The notes beneath the pieces are model-generated. The model saw only the letters and a list, made by a program, of their open reading frames with translations. It did not search any database and was not told the origin of the DNA. This document shows, piece after piece, positions 53,714-63,125 of a DNA stretch of 64,000 bases. The stretch comes from Mesonia sp008017825 (GTDB lineage Bacteria; Bacteroidota; Bacteroidia; Flavobacteriales; Flavobacteriaceae), in assembly GCF_008017825.1 (NCBI RefSeq), contig NZ_VRLS01000052.1, positions 361,095-425,094 on the forward strand, given 5' to 3'. A program made the translations under genes and the position numbers. Each line of letters starts with the position of its first letter. The stretch's first letter is position 1.

Positions 53714-55267
53714 ATGAAAATGCTAAAAATCTTATCGCTAAGCTTCTGCTTATTTAGTTTCACCCTTACGGCGCAGATAAAAGAAAAAAAATTAGATCGA
53801 CTAATTGAAAATACCTTAAAAACATTTGATGTTCCCGGTATATCTGTAGGGATCGTAAAAGAAGGTAAAGTGATTTACGCCAAAGGCCACGGTGTACGTT
53901 CATTAGCCAACAAGAAAGATATGAATAAAAATACGCTAGTAGGTGTTGCTTCTAACAGTAAAGGTTTTACGTGTTTTGCTTTGGCAATTTTGGTGGATGA
54001 AGGAAAATTAGATTGGAATGATAAGGTGAGAAAACACATTCCAGAATTTAAAATGCCAGAAGATTTTGTTACGGAAGAATTTACAGTAAGAGATTTAGTA
54101 ACGCATCGCAGCGGTTTAAGCCTTGGAGCAGGAGATCTTATGTTTTTCCCTGAAGGTGGAGATTTTACTATTGATGATGTTTTAGCAAACGTTAGCAAAT
54201 TAGAGCCCGAAAGTTCTTTTAGAAGTGAATTTAAATACAACAACAACATGTTTATTATCGCTGGTGAGGTGATTCACCGAGTAAGCGGATTAACTTGGGA
54301 AGAATTTATCGAAGAGCATATTTTACAACCTGTTGGAATGAAGAACAGTAAAGCTGCTTATAGCCGAGTGACCGATAAATCTAATATCATCGACGCCCAT
54401 ACGAGAACAGAAGGAGAAGTAATTCAAATTCCGCATGATTGGAGCGATCTTGCCAATCCTGCTGGAGGAATTATGAGCAACGTGACCGATATGTTAACTT
54501 GGGCAGAGTTTTTAATGAATGATGCCGTGACTAAAAATGGAGTGCGCATATTAAGTGAAGAGCAAATGCACGAATTATGGCAATTACAAACTCCATTACC
54601 TGTAAGCAAAAACAATTCTTATGACACTCATTTTTCGGGGTATTCTTTAGGTTGGTTTGTGAGTGATGTAAAAGGAGGTTACAAACAAGTAACGCACACG
54701 GGTGGTTTATTAGGAACAGTAACACAATTTACCTTAATACCAGAATTGGATTTAGGGATTGTGGTATTAACCAATCAAATGATTGGTAGCGCTTTTAGCA
54801 CCATTACCAATACGGTTAAAGATAGTTATTTAGGATATAAAGACCGAAATTGGTTAGAAAAATACGGGAAAAGAAACGCTGATTGGATTGCAAAAAATGA
54901 CAGTATTAAAAAAGCGGTTTATCAACAAGTAAAAGAATTTAGTACAAGTGATAAGGTTTTAAACACCAATCAAATTACTGGAACCTACGAAGATGCTTGG
55001 TTGGGTAAATTTTATATTACTGAAGAAGCTAAGAATTTAAAGATCACTTCTGAAAGAAATTCAGAGCTTACAGCAGAATTGCTTCCTTATAACACGACAA
55101 CCTATGTGGCTAAATGGAAAAATAGAAGTTTTGATGCCGATGTGTTTGTATTGTTCAGTTTAGATGAATATGGAAAAGCACAATCTGCCACTATGAAATA
55201 CATCGCTCCTATCACCGATTTTAGTTTTGATTTTGGAGACTTACACCTAAAAAGAGCTAAAGAATAA
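53714..55267 (+). CDS. Serine hydrolase of the class C beta-lactamase family
   Basis: A 517-residue protein with a signal peptide (residues 1-21, ending LTAQI). The active-site motifs of the family are clear: S80-N-S-K83, Y175-N-N177, and HTGG near residue 327. The last 110 residues match the DUF3471-like C-terminal domain (ITGTYEDAWLGKFYITEEAKNLKITSE...FSFDFGDLHLKRA). Members are mostly D-amino-acid peptidases or esterases, and resistance is not implied. It is a single gene 47 bases beyond the divergent hydrolase. Confidence 0.9.
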   Translation: MKMLKILSLSFCLFSFTLTAQIKEKKLDRLIENTLKTFDVPGISVGIVKEGKVIYAKGHGVRSLANKKDMNKNTLVGVASNSKGFTCFALAILVDEGKLDWNDKVRKHIPEFKMPEDFVTEEFTVRDLVTHRSGLSLGAGDLMFFPEGGDFTIDDVLANVSKLEPESSFRSEFKYNNNMFIIAGEVIHRVSGLTWEEFIEEHILQPVGMKNSKAAYSRVTDKSNIIDAHTRTEGEVIQIPHDWSDLANPAGGIMSNVTDMLTWAEFLMNDAVTKNGVRILSEEQMHELWQLQTPLPVSKNNSYDTHFSGYSLGWFVSDVKGGYKQVTHTGGLLGTVTQFTLIPELDLGIVVLTNQMIGSAFSTITNTVKDSYLGYKDRNWLEKYGKRNADWIAKNDSIKKAVYQQVKEFSTSDKVLNTNQITGTYEDAWLGKFYITEEAKNLKITSERNSELTAELLPYNTTTYVAKWKNRSFDADVFVLFSLDEYGKAQSATMKYIAPITDFSFDFGDLHLKRAKE

Positions 55268-55325
55268 CTTCGCTTCCGCGGAAGCAAAAACAGAATAAAA
55301 AAAAGCTATCCGAGAAGTTAATTTT

Positions 55326-55390
55326 CGTCAACCTGAACTTGATTCAGGTTCTCATACAGATTTTAGATCAATATGATGAGATTCTGAAAT
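55326..55390. repeat. REP/MITE-like palindromic repeat, copy 2 (3' truncated)
   Basis: Reverse-complement relative of 9201-9281. The GTCA end is intact, with arms AACCTGAA and TTCAGGTT around CTTGA, followed by TTCTCAT and ATGATGAGATTCTGAAAT. The other terminal hairpin arm is missing, so the element is degraded on one side. Confidence 0.75.
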
Positions 55391-55512
55391 AAACCTACTA
55401 GCTGGCTGGCATGTTTAGAAGGGAGGCCCTTTAAATTTCTGCAACTGTCCTACTTTCTCTAAATTTAAATAAAATAATATTGCTTATTATCCCTAATTAT
55501 TCTACAACTAAT

Positions 55513-55552
55513 CCATACTCAAACCACACTGAGTCCACACTCTAACCACACT
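55513..55552. repeat. Four 11-base-phased direct repeats
   Basis: CCATACT at 55513, then CCACACT at 55524, 55535 and 55546, each 7 bases long with 4-base spacers. The exact 11-base period puts all copies on one face of the helix, as in OmpR/PhoB-type operators. No gene starts within 500 bases in either direction. Confidence 0.75.
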
Positions 55553-55758
55553 TTAGTACAAAAACTGTGGTTTCAATATATTTAGACTATGTATAGCTTG
55601 TTTTTAATATATTTACAACTTTTAAGTAAGTTTCGTATATATAGAAAAACAAGTTAAAACGCAGGATATAACAAAAACGTCTGTAATTCTAGTTTTCAAC
55701 AATAGTTTATAAGCAGAGGTAAATTTTACAATACCATACTTATTAATATTATTAAAAG

Positions 55759-55800
55759 AAAGCGATCAAGTCAAAAGTAAATTCTTGACTTGATCGCTTT
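55759..55800 (-). terminator. Perfect hairpin after the aminopeptidase gene
   Basis: AAAGCGATCAAGTCAA (55759-55774) pairs perfectly with 55785-55800 around a 10-base loop. On the minus strand the stem is followed by TCTTTTAATAAT. It lies 27 bases beyond the aminopeptidase P stop. Confidence 0.8.
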
Positions 55801-55827
55801 AAATAATTGTCTTCGTTTTTTATATTT

Positions 55828-57120
55828 TTATTGATTCATTAAATCTTCAATCTCTTCGGCTTCAATAGGAATATTACCCATCAAATTCACTGGAGACCCT
55901 TTCTCTTGAATAACCAAATCATCTTCCAAACGAATTCCGAATCCTTCTGCAGGAATATAAATTCCTGGTTCTACGGTAAACACTTGATTGGCTTGCATTG
56001 GTTCGTGTAAGATTCCATAATCGTGTGTATCTAAACCAATGTGGTGAGAAGTCCCGTGCATAAAGTATTTTTTATACGCTGGCCAATCTGGATCTTCATT
56101 TTGCACATCGGCTTTATCTAAAAGACCTAGATCTAAAAGCTCTGAGGTCATTAATTTACCTACTTCTACATGGTATTGTTCCCAGAATGTTCCTGGCACC
56201 AACATATCTTGTGCTATATTTTTTACTTTATTAATCGCATTGTAAACTTCTTTTTGTCTTTTAGTAAAACGACCAGATACCGGTATCGTTCTAGACATAT
56301 CACTAGAATAATTAGCATACTCCGCTCCTACATCTAATAAAATAAGCTCACCTTCTTTACATTGCATTTTGTTTTCAATGTAATGCAAAACATTAGCGTT
56401 TTGCCCTGAAGCCACAATAGGAGTGTAAGAAAATCCTCGAGAACGATTACGTAAGAACTCGTGCATAAATTCAGCTTCAATTTCGTATTCCCAAACACCA
56501 GGTTTCACAAAATCAAGAACACGTCTAAAACCTTTTTCAGTTATGTTACAAGCCTGTTGCATCACCTCTATTTCTAAAGGATCTTTTACTGAACGTAAAC
56601 GTTGTAAAATAGGATTACTTTTTGCCGTTTGGTGCGCAGGGTATTTTTCTAATAACCACTTATTAAAACGAGTTTCTCTAGTTTCAGTTTCTACATTAGC
56701 TCTGTAATGCTCGTTCGTATTGATGTAAACCGTATCGCATTGTGACATTATCTCGTGCAATACTTTATGTAAATCTTTTAACCAGTAAACCGTTTTTACA
56801 CCAGAAGCCTCAAAGGCTTTTTCTTTGGTATACTTTTCTCCTTCCCAAACAGCAATGTGTTCGTTGGTTTCCGTTAAGAAAAGAATTTCACGGTGCTTTT
56901 CTTTAGGAGCATCAGGAAAAAGTAGTAAAATACTACTGTCTTGGTCTATTCCGCTTAAGAAATACAGATTTCTATCTTGCTGAAACGGGATGGTACTATC
57001 TGCACCAATAGGATAAATATCGTTGGAGTTAAAAATCGCTATACTCGATGGCTTCATTTGTGCCATAAAGTTCTTGCGATTTTTTATAAATAAATCTTTC
57101 TTAATAGGTTGATATCTCAT
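55828..57120 (-). CDS. pepP: Aminopeptidase P family protein (M24)
   Basis: Removes N-terminal residues ahead of proline. It has an N-terminal creatinase-like domain (1-170), then the pita-bread catalytic domain with the five metal ligands in LLDVGAEYANYSSDMSRTIPVSG (two Asp), HGTSHHIGLDTHDYG (His), TVEPGIYIP (Glu) and GIRLEDDLVI (Glu). Length 430 fits bacterial PepP. A TATTTTTG -7 box lies at 57137-57144 on the minus strand, 16 bases upstream of the start. Confidence 0.93.
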   Translation of the reverse strand: MRYQPIKKDLFIKNRKNFMAQMKPSSIAIFNSNDIYPIGADSTIPFQQDRNLYFLSGIDQDSSILLLFPDAPKEKHREILFLTETNEHIAVWEGEKYTKEKAFEASGVKTVYWLKDLHKVLHEIMSQCDTVYINTNEHYRANVETETRETRFNKWLLEKYPAHQTAKSNPILQRLRSVKDPLEIEVMQQACNITEKGFRRVLDFVKPGVWEYEIEAEFMHEFLRNRSRGFSYTPIVASGQNANVLHYIENKMQCKEGELILLDVGAEYANYSSDMSRTIPVSGRFTKRQKEVYNAINKVKNIAQDMLVPGTFWEQYHVEVGKLMTSELLDLGLLDKADVQNEDPDWPAYKKYFMHGTSHHIGLDTHDYGILHEPMQANQVFTVEPGIYIPAEGFGIRLEDDLVIQEKGSPVNLMGNIPIEAEEIEDLMNQ

Positions 57121-57252
57121 AAAACTTGAATTTTTTCAAAAATAAACAATCCTAATTGAATAAAAACTCTAAGCGATTAAATTAACTTTAGCCTAACAGC
57201 AGCAAAAACTTGTTAATACTTATTCTAAATAACATCAAAGAGACGTTAAAGT

Positions 57253-57283
57253 TTGTCTATAAACCAATACCCATGTATTTTTG
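57253..57283 (+). promoter_or_regulatory. Bacteroidota-type promoter for sdhCAB
   Basis: TTG at 57253-57255, a 20-base spacer and TATTTTTG at 57276-57283, the full -33/-7 consensus, 29 bases before the sdhC start. Confidence 0.7.
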
Positions 57284-57312
57284 TATAAATTTTATTTAAA
57301 TAACCAAAACCA

Positions 57313-57975
57313 ATGGGTGGAATTATAAAATCGTCTGTAGCAAGAAAATTTGCTATGGCTCTTTCAGGACTATTTCTTGTCTTTTTCTTATTACAACACT
57401 TTACCATTAACTTTACATCGGTCATTAGCCCCGATATATTTAACGAGTTATCTCATTTTATGGGAACTAACTTTGTGGTACAAGCATTATTACAACCAGT
57501 TTTAATTTTTGGAGTAATTTTCCATTTTATTATGGGATTCATCTTAGAAATTCAAAACCGTAATGCAAGAGGTGTAGGCTACAAAAACTATAATGGAAAC
57601 GCTAACTCTAGCTGGATGTCTAGAAACATGATTTACTCTGGAGCAGTAATCTTAGCTTTCTTAGGTCTTCACTTTTATGATTTTTGGTTTCCAGAAATCT
57701 CTCACAAGTACATACACGGTTTACCAGAAGATCCTACAAGATACTATGAAGAAACCATTGTAAAGTTTAAAGACTTATGGAGAGTTATTTTGTATGTAGT
57801 GTCGTTTATCTTTTTAATGTTACACTTATTACACGGTTTCGCCTCTTCTTTTCAGTCGGTAGGATTCAATAATAAGTATTCAAAAGGACTACAAGGCTTC
57901 ACTAAAGCTTTTGCTATCATTATACCATTAGGGTTTATTTTTATAGCACTATTTCACTATATTAATCAACTATAA
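57313..57975 (+). CDS. sdhC: Succinate dehydrogenase cytochrome b subunit
   Basis: Single membrane anchor (no SdhD) of the type B complex II used by Bacteroidota. The 220-residue protein has five predicted helices, and several His residues inside or near helices (QHFTINF, HFIMGF, LHFYDFW, LLHLLHGF) are candidate heme ligands. It starts the sdhCAB operon, 11 bases before sdhA, with a consensus promoter upstream. It passes electrons to menaquinone, as expected for this phylum. Confidence 0.94.
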   Translation: MGGIIKSSVARKFAMALSGLFLVFFLLQHFTINFTSVISPDIFNELSHFMGTNFVVQALLQPVLIFGVIFHFIMGFILEIQNRNARGVGYKNYNGNANSSWMSRNMIYSGAVILAFLGLHFYDFWFPEISHKYIHGLPEDPTRYYEETIVKFKDLWRVILYVVSFIFLMLHLLHGFASSFQSVGFNNKYSKGLQGFTKAFAIIIPLGFIFIALFHYINQL

Positions 57976-57986
57976 TACGTAAGATT

Positions 57987-59990
57987 ATGTCAATTTTAGA
58001 CTCAAAAATACCAGAAGGTCCTTTGGCCGATAAATGGACTAAACACAAAAACGAAATTGATCTGGTAAACCCAGCCAACAAGCGTAATATAGATGTGATT
58101 GTTATTGGTACCGGTTTAGCAGGTGGTAGTGCTGCAGCTACGTTAGCAGAATTAGGTTACAATGTAAAAACGTTTTGTTACCAAGATTCTCCGCGTCGTG
58201 CACACTCTATTGCCGCTCAAGGTGGTATTAATGCCGCAAAAAACTATCAAGGAGATGGTGATTCTAACTACCGTTTATTTTATGATACAGTAAAAGGTGG
58301 AGATTATCGTTCTCGTGAAGCTAACGTTTACCGTCTAGCGGAAGTATCAGGTAATATTATTGATCAATGTGTAGCACAAGGAGTTCCTTTTGCTAGAGAA
58401 TATGGAGGTCTTTTAGATAACCGTTCATTTGGAGGAGTACTAGTATCTCGTACCTTTTATGCTAAAGGGCAAACAGGACAACAGCTTCTATTAGGAGCTT
58501 ATTCTGCAATGAATCGCCAGATCAATCGTGGTAAAATTCAATCTTACAACCGTCATGAAATGATGGATTTAGTTTTGGTTGATGGAAAAGCGAGAGGTAT
58601 TATTGCCAGAGATATGGTCACTGGAGAAATTCAGCGTCATTCAGCTCACGCGGTGGTATTAGCATCGGGAGGTTACGGTAACGTATTCTTCTTGTCGACT
58701 AACGCTATGGGAAGTAATGTAATGGCTGCTTGGAGAGCTCACCGTAGAGGAGCTTACTTTGCAAACCCTTGTTATACACAAATTCACCCAACTTGTATTC
58801 CTGTATCGGGAGATCATCAGTCAAAATTAACTTTGATGTCTGAGTCTCTTCGTAATGATGGAAGAATTTGGGTTCCGAAGAAAAAAGAAGATGTTATCGC
58901 TATCCGTGAAGGTAAAAAGAAACCGACCGATTTAAGCGAAGACGAAAGAGATTATTACTTAGAAAGAAGATATCCTGCTTTTGGTAACCTAGTACCTCGT
59001 GATGTAGCTTCTAGAGCTGCAAAAGAGCGTTGTGATGCTGGTTATGGTGTGAATAAAACCGGAGAAGCTGTTTACTTAGATTTCGCTAGTGCTATTGAGC
59101 GTTACGGAAAAGAGAAAGCATTTACTTCAGGACATAAAAACCCTACGGAAGCAGAAATTACAAAACTAGGAAAAGAAGTTATTGAAGCTAAATATGGTAA
59201 CCTTTTCCAAATGTATCAAAAAATTGTAGATCAAAATCCATACGAAACTCCAATGATGATTTACCCGGCGGTACATTATACAATGGGAGGTCTTTGGGTA
59301 GATTATAACTTACAAACTACCATTCCTGGTTGTTATGCTGCAGGAGAAGCAAACTTCTCTGATCACGGCGCTAACAGACTTGGTGCTTCTGCCTTAATGC
59401 AAGGTTTAGCCGATGGTTATTTTGTACTTCCATATACGATAGGTGATTACCTTTCTAAAGATATTAGAACAGGAAAAATCTCTACCGATTCTCCAGAATT
59501 TGAAGCTGCAGAAAAAGACGTTACCGATAGAATCAATCGTTTAATGAATGCTAGCGGAAAGCACTCTGTAGATCACTACCACAAACTTTTAGGTAAGATC
59601 ATGTGGAACAAATGTGGAATGGCTAGAAACGCTAAAGATTTAGAAGATGCTTTAGAGGAAATCAAAGCCTTACGTGAAGATTTTTGGGCTAACGTAAAAG
59701 TTACTGGTAAAGCTGGTGATAAAAACGCAGAGCTTGAAAAAGCTGGTCGTGTAGCCGATTTCTTAGAACTTGGAGAACTTTTTGCTAAAGATGCTTTACA
59801 TAGAAACGAATCTTGTGGAGGTCACTTTAGAGAAGAGTACCAAACTGAAGAAGGAGAAGCATTAAGAGATGATGAAAACTTCAAGTACGTTGCTGCTTGG
59901 GAGTACACAGGAAATCCGCGTGATGCGAAATTGCATAAAGAAGAATTAAAGTTCAACAATATTGAGCTAAAAACGAGAAGTTATAAATAG
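57987..59990 (+). CDS. sdhA: Succinate dehydrogenase flavoprotein subunit
   Basis: FAD-linked catalytic subunit of complex II. FAD-binding VIVIGTGLAGGSAAATLAELG sits near residues 34-54; the flavinylation region is SPRRAHSIAAQGGINAAKN with the conserved His; HPTCIP and RLGASALMQGLADG are other active-site blocks. Length 667 and the C-terminal region fit the Bacteroidota/epsilon type. It is 75 bases before sdhB; that gap contains a short tandem repeat (60031-60051). Confidence 0.97.
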   Translation: MSILDSKIPEGPLADKWTKHKNEIDLVNPANKRNIDVIVIGTGLAGGSAAATLAELGYNVKTFCYQDSPRRAHSIAAQGGINAAKNYQGDGDSNYRLFYDTVKGGDYRSREANVYRLAEVSGNIIDQCVAQGVPFAREYGGLLDNRSFGGVLVSRTFYAKGQTGQQLLLGAYSAMNRQINRGKIQSYNRHEMMDLVLVDGKARGIIARDMVTGEIQRHSAHAVVLASGGYGNVFFLSTNAMGSNVMAAWRAHRRGAYFANPCYTQIHPTCIPVSGDHQSKLTLMSESLRNDGRIWVPKKKEDVIAIREGKKKPTDLSEDERDYYLERRYPAFGNLVPRDVASRAAKERCDAGYGVNKTGEAVYLDFASAIERYGKEKAFTSGHKNPTEAEITKLGKEVIEAKYGNLFQMYQKIVDQNPYETPMMIYPAVHYTMGGLWVDYNLQTTIPGCYAAGEANFSDHGANRLGASALMQGLADGYFVLPYTIGDYLSKDIRTGKISTDSPEFEAAEKDVTDRINRLMNASGKHSVDHYHKLLGKIMWNKCGMARNAKDLEDALEEIKALREDFWANVKVTGKAGDKNAELEKAGRVADFLELGELFAKDALHRNESCGGHFREEYQTEEGEALRDDENFKYVAAWEYTGNPRDAKLHKEELKFNNIELKTRSYK

Positions 59991-60030
59991 ATACCAGTGT
60001 TGAGAAATGAGATGTTACATAATAGCGACT

Positions 60031-60051
60031 CAATACTCAATACTCAATACT
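60031..60051. repeat. Three tandem CAATACT heptamers between sdhA and sdhB
   Basis: CAATACT occurs three times in direct succession (60031, 60038, 60045). Low-copy tandem heptamers are prone to slippage. Confidence 0.9.
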
Positions 60052-60065
60052 AAAATCTAAACTAT

Positions 60066-60812
60066 ATGAAACTTACATTAAAAATATGGCGCCAAGATAA
60101 TGCCAAGACCAAAGGAAAGATGGTAGATTATCCTATCGATGGTATCGAAGGAGATATGTCTTTCTTAGAAATGCTAGATGTACTGAATGAGGAATTGGTA
60201 GCCAAAGGAGAAGAGCCTGTAGAATTTGATCACGATTGTCGTGAAGGAATATGTGGTTCTTGTTCTCTACAAATAAACGGGGAGCCTCACGGGCCAGACC
60301 GTTTAATTACTACTTGCCAATTACACATGCGTTCATTTAAAGATGGTGACACTATCACTATTGAACCTTTTAGAGCAAAAGCTTTCCCAGTAGTGAAAGA
60401 TTTAATTGTAGATCGTGGTTCTTTTGATCGCATTCAGCAAGCAGGAGGTTATGTATCTGTAAATACTTCTGGTAATACGGTAGACGCAAATGCTATTCCT
60501 GTAAATAAACAAAATGCAGACGACTCTTTTGCTGCCGCTACGTGTATTGGTTGTGGAGCTTGTGTTGCGGCTTGTAAAAATGCAAGTGCTATGTTATTTA
60601 CATCGGCTAAAGTATCTCAATACGCATTATTGCCTCAAGGACAAATAGAAGCTACTGAGCGTGTACAAGCGATGGTTAGACAGATGGATGAAGAAGGATT
60701 CGGAAACTGTAGTAACACTGGTGCTTGTGAGATTGAATGTCCTAAAGGAATTTCTTTAGAGAATATTGCTCGCATGAACAGAGAATACATGAGTGCTACA
60801 AGCAAGGGATAA
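60066..60812 (+). CDS. sdhB: Succinate dehydrogenase iron-sulfur subunit
   Basis: Carries electrons from FAD to the membrane subunit. The [2Fe-2S] ligands are in CREGICGSCSLQINGEPHGPDRLITTCQ, the [4Fe-4S] ligands in CIGCGACVAACKNASAM and the [3Fe-4S] region in CSNTGACEIECPKGI. Length 248. Last gene of the operon, followed by a strong terminator. It is one of the obvious clients of the SUF system encoded at 37-44 kb. Confidence 0.97.
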   Translation: MKLTLKIWRQDNAKTKGKMVDYPIDGIEGDMSFLEMLDVLNEELVAKGEEPVEFDHDCREGICGSCSLQINGEPHGPDRLITTCQLHMRSFKDGDTITIEPFRAKAFPVVKDLIVDRGSFDRIQQAGGYVSVNTSGNTVDANAIPVNKQNADDSFAAATCIGCGACVAACKNASAMLFTSAKVSQYALLPQGQIEATERVQAMVRQMDEEGFGNCSNTGACEIECPKGISLENIARMNREYMSATSKG

Positions 60813-60832
60813 TCCTTTTTAAATTATATTTT

Positions 60833-60870
60833 AAAACCCCAAATTCTTTTGAATTTGGGGTTTTTTGTTT
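60833..60870 (+). terminator. Terminator of sdhCAB
   Basis: AAAACCCCAAATTC (60833-60846) pairs with GAATTTGGGGTTTT (60851-60864) around a 4-base loop and runs into a T tract. Confidence 0.9.
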
Positions 60871-60895
60871 TTATCTTTTCTGAAAAATCAATTTC

Positions 60896-62041
60896 ATGAA
60901 GTTACCAAACTCTAAACTGCCTCATCTAGGAACCACTATTTTTACAAAAATGAGCAAACTGGCGCACGAGCATAAAGCCATTAACTTGTCTCAAGGTTTC
61001 CCAGATTTTAGTCCAGATCCAATATTATTAGACGAAGTAACGAAAGCAATACATTCAGCAAAAAATCAATACGCGCCTTTGCAGGGGATTTTCTCTTTAC
61101 GCCAGACTCTTTGTTATAAACTCAATAAACTTTACGGAAGTAATTACCAACCCGAAACCGATATTACACTCACCGCCGGAGCAACACAGGCTATTTTTAC
61201 AGCGATCTCTGCTTTTGTAAAAGCTGGTGATGAAGTAATCGTATTTAAACCCGCTTACGATTGTTATGAACCTGCTATTGAGCTTTACGGAGGTAAACCA
61301 GTGCTTATTCAAATGCAGGCACCCAATTACCAAATTGATTGGGAAGAAGTAGCAGCTAAAATCTCTTCTAAAACTAAAATGATTATCATTAACTCTCCGC
61401 ATAATCCTAGTGGTAAAATACTTCAGCAAAAAGATTTAGAAAAATTACAACAGTTGGTTAAGGATACGAATATTATTATTTTAAGCGACGAAGTTTATGA
61501 GCATCTGTTTTACGACAATCAAAAACATTATAGCGTAGCTAGATTCCCACAATTAGCCGAACGTTCTTTTATCACGTATTCTTTCGGAAAAACCTTTCAC
61601 GTTACGGGATGGAAATTGGGCTATTGCGTAGCTCCCAAAGAACTTATGAGAGAGTTTAATAAAGTACATCAATACAATGTATTTTGCGTCAACCATCCTA
61701 TGCAAGTAGCCATTAATGCTTATTTACAAAATGAGAAGCATTATTTGGGCTTAGCAGAATTTTATCAGCAAAAAAGAGATTTTTTCTTATCGCTAATTAA
61801 AGACTCACGCTTAAAGTTTACTCCTAGCCAAGGCACATATTTTCAAACGGCTTCTTACAAAAATATAACCCACGAAAAAGACACCGATTTTGCCTTACGA
61901 TTAATTAAAGAAAAAGGTTTAGCTACTATTCCTATTTCTGTATTTAATAAAAATCAACAAGATGACTCTATGTTGCGGTTTTGCTTTGCTAAAAAAGAAG
62001 AAACTCTAAAAGCTGCTGCAGAAATTATAAATAAACTATAG
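60896..62041 (+). CDS. PLP-dependent aminotransferase, methionine-aminotransferase type
   Basis: A 381-residue class I/II aminotransferase. The PLP Lys232 lies in SFGKTFHVTGWKLGY. Other conserved blocks are NLSQGFPDFSP, QYAPLQGIFSLRQ, TLTAGATQAIF, NSPHNPSGKIL and LSDEVYEHLFYD. These resemble YbdL-type methionine/kynurenine aminotransferases. It begins after the sdh terminator, and the next gene is convergent, so it is likely a single-gene unit. Confidence 0.9.
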   Translation: MKLPNSKLPHLGTTIFTKMSKLAHEHKAINLSQGFPDFSPDPILLDEVTKAIHSAKNQYAPLQGIFSLRQTLCYKLNKLYGSNYQPETDITLTAGATQAIFTAISAFVKAGDEVIVFKPAYDCYEPAIELYGGKPVLIQMQAPNYQIDWEEVAAKISSKTKMIIINSPHNPSGKILQQKDLEKLQQLVKDTNIIILSDEVYEHLFYDNQKHYSVARFPQLAERSFITYSFGKTFHVTGWKLGYCVAPKELMREFNKVHQYNVFCVNHPMQVAINAYLQNEKHYLGLAEFYQQKRDFFLSLIKDSRLKFTPSQGTYFQTASYKNITHEKDTDFALRLIKEKGLATIPISVFNKNQQDDSMLRFCFAKKEETLKAAAEIINKL

Positions 62042-62043
62042 GT

Positions 62044-62985
62044 TTAATCTCTTAAACCGTCTAGCATAGTTTTGGTCATTTTATTGATGTCGTATTCGTG
62101 TTTCCAGTTCCAATCTTTTTGAGCCTGAGAATCATCGATACTTGAAGGCCAAGAATCGGCTATAGGTTGTCTAAAATCTGGAGCGTAATCAATGGTAAAT
62201 TCTGGGATCTCTTTTTGAATACTTGCAGCTAATTCTTTTGGAGTAAAACTAATTCCGCCAAGGTTATAAGAAGAACGTATGCTTAAGTTATCGGCTTCAG
62301 TTTCCATTAATGAAATAGTTGCTCGAATAGCGTCATCCATAAACATCATTGGCAAAGCGGTATCTTCACTTAAAAAAGATGTGTATTTTCCTTCTTTTAA
62401 AGCTTCGTGATAAATCTCTACAGCATAATCTGTAGTTCCACCACCAGGCAAGGTTTTATAACTAATTAAACCAGGATAACGAATGCTTCTTACATCTACA
62501 CCATATTTATTATGGTAGTATTCGCACCAGCGTTCGCCAGTTTGTTTACTTATTCCATAAACAGTTGTTGGCTCCATAACGGTAGTTTGTGGTGTATCAA
62601 ACTTAGGTGTTGACGGACCAAAAACAGCAATACTCGATGGCCAAAATAATTTACTTATCTTTTTATCTTTAGCTAAATTCAATACATTAAAAAGTGAATC
62701 CATATTCAAATTCCAACCACGCATAGGGAATTTTTCTGCCGTAGCGCTTAACATCGCCGCCATTAAATAAACCTCATCTATCTCATAATGCATGACAATG
62801 TCTTCAATGCCTTTATAATTGGTTGCATCTAAAGTTTCAAAAGGACCAGATGACATTAAAGACTCACTCCCTTCACGAATATCACTTGCAATGACATTTT
62901 CATTACCGTGTTTTTCACGCAATGCCAATGTAAGTTCTGTTCCTATTTGTCCGCAAGCTCCTATAATTAAAGTCTTTATTGCCAT
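62044..62985 (-). CDS. NAD-dependent epimerase/dehydratase, L-threonine 3-dehydrogenase-like
   Basis: A 313-residue short-chain dehydrogenase of the extended type. The NAD-binding loop is GACGQIGTEL (residues 9-18), and YGISKQTGE provides the catalytic Tyr-Lys pair. SIRYPGLISYKTLPGGGTTDYAVEIYHEAL matches the threonine-dehydrogenase branch (UDP-galactose-epimerase-like), which oxidises L-threonine to 2-amino-3-oxobutyrate. It converges on the aminotransferase gene with 2 bases between stops. Confidence 0.87.
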   Translation of the reverse strand: MAIKTLIIGACGQIGTELTLALREKHGNENVIASDIREGSESLMSSGPFETLDATNYKGIEDIVMHYEIDEVYLMAAMLSATAEKFPMRGWNLNMDSLFNVLNLAKDKKISKLFWPSSIAVFGPSTPKFDTPQTTVMEPTTVYGISKQTGERWCEYYHNKYGVDVRSIRYPGLISYKTLPGGGTTDYAVEIYHEALKEGKYTSFLSEDTALPMMFMDDAIRATISLMETEADNLSIRSSYNLGGISFTPKELAASIQKEIPEFTIDYAPDFRQPIADSWPSSIDDSQAQKDWNWKHEYDINKMTKTMLDGLRD

Positions 62986-63125
62986 AATAAATCTGAAAGT
63001 TTAAATGTATTCTACAATTGTTTATCCTTTTCAAAAGAACGACTTTTAAACGTTAATACAAAATTGAAAATCTTAAATTGGACACCTTAAAAAATTACGT
63101 ATCTTTCGAACGATTTAAATTTCTT

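Larger units (their letters stand above)
55268..55827. other. Long convergent intergenic region
   Basis: 560 bases between the 3' ends of two genes facing each other. I see no ORF of credible composition. It contains a TTCCGCGGAA palindrome right after the hydrolase stop, the second repeat copy (55326-55390), four 11-base-spaced direct repeats (55513-55552) and a perfect hairpin (55759-55800). The part at 55600-55740 is AT-rich with no feature I can name. Confidence 0.7.
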
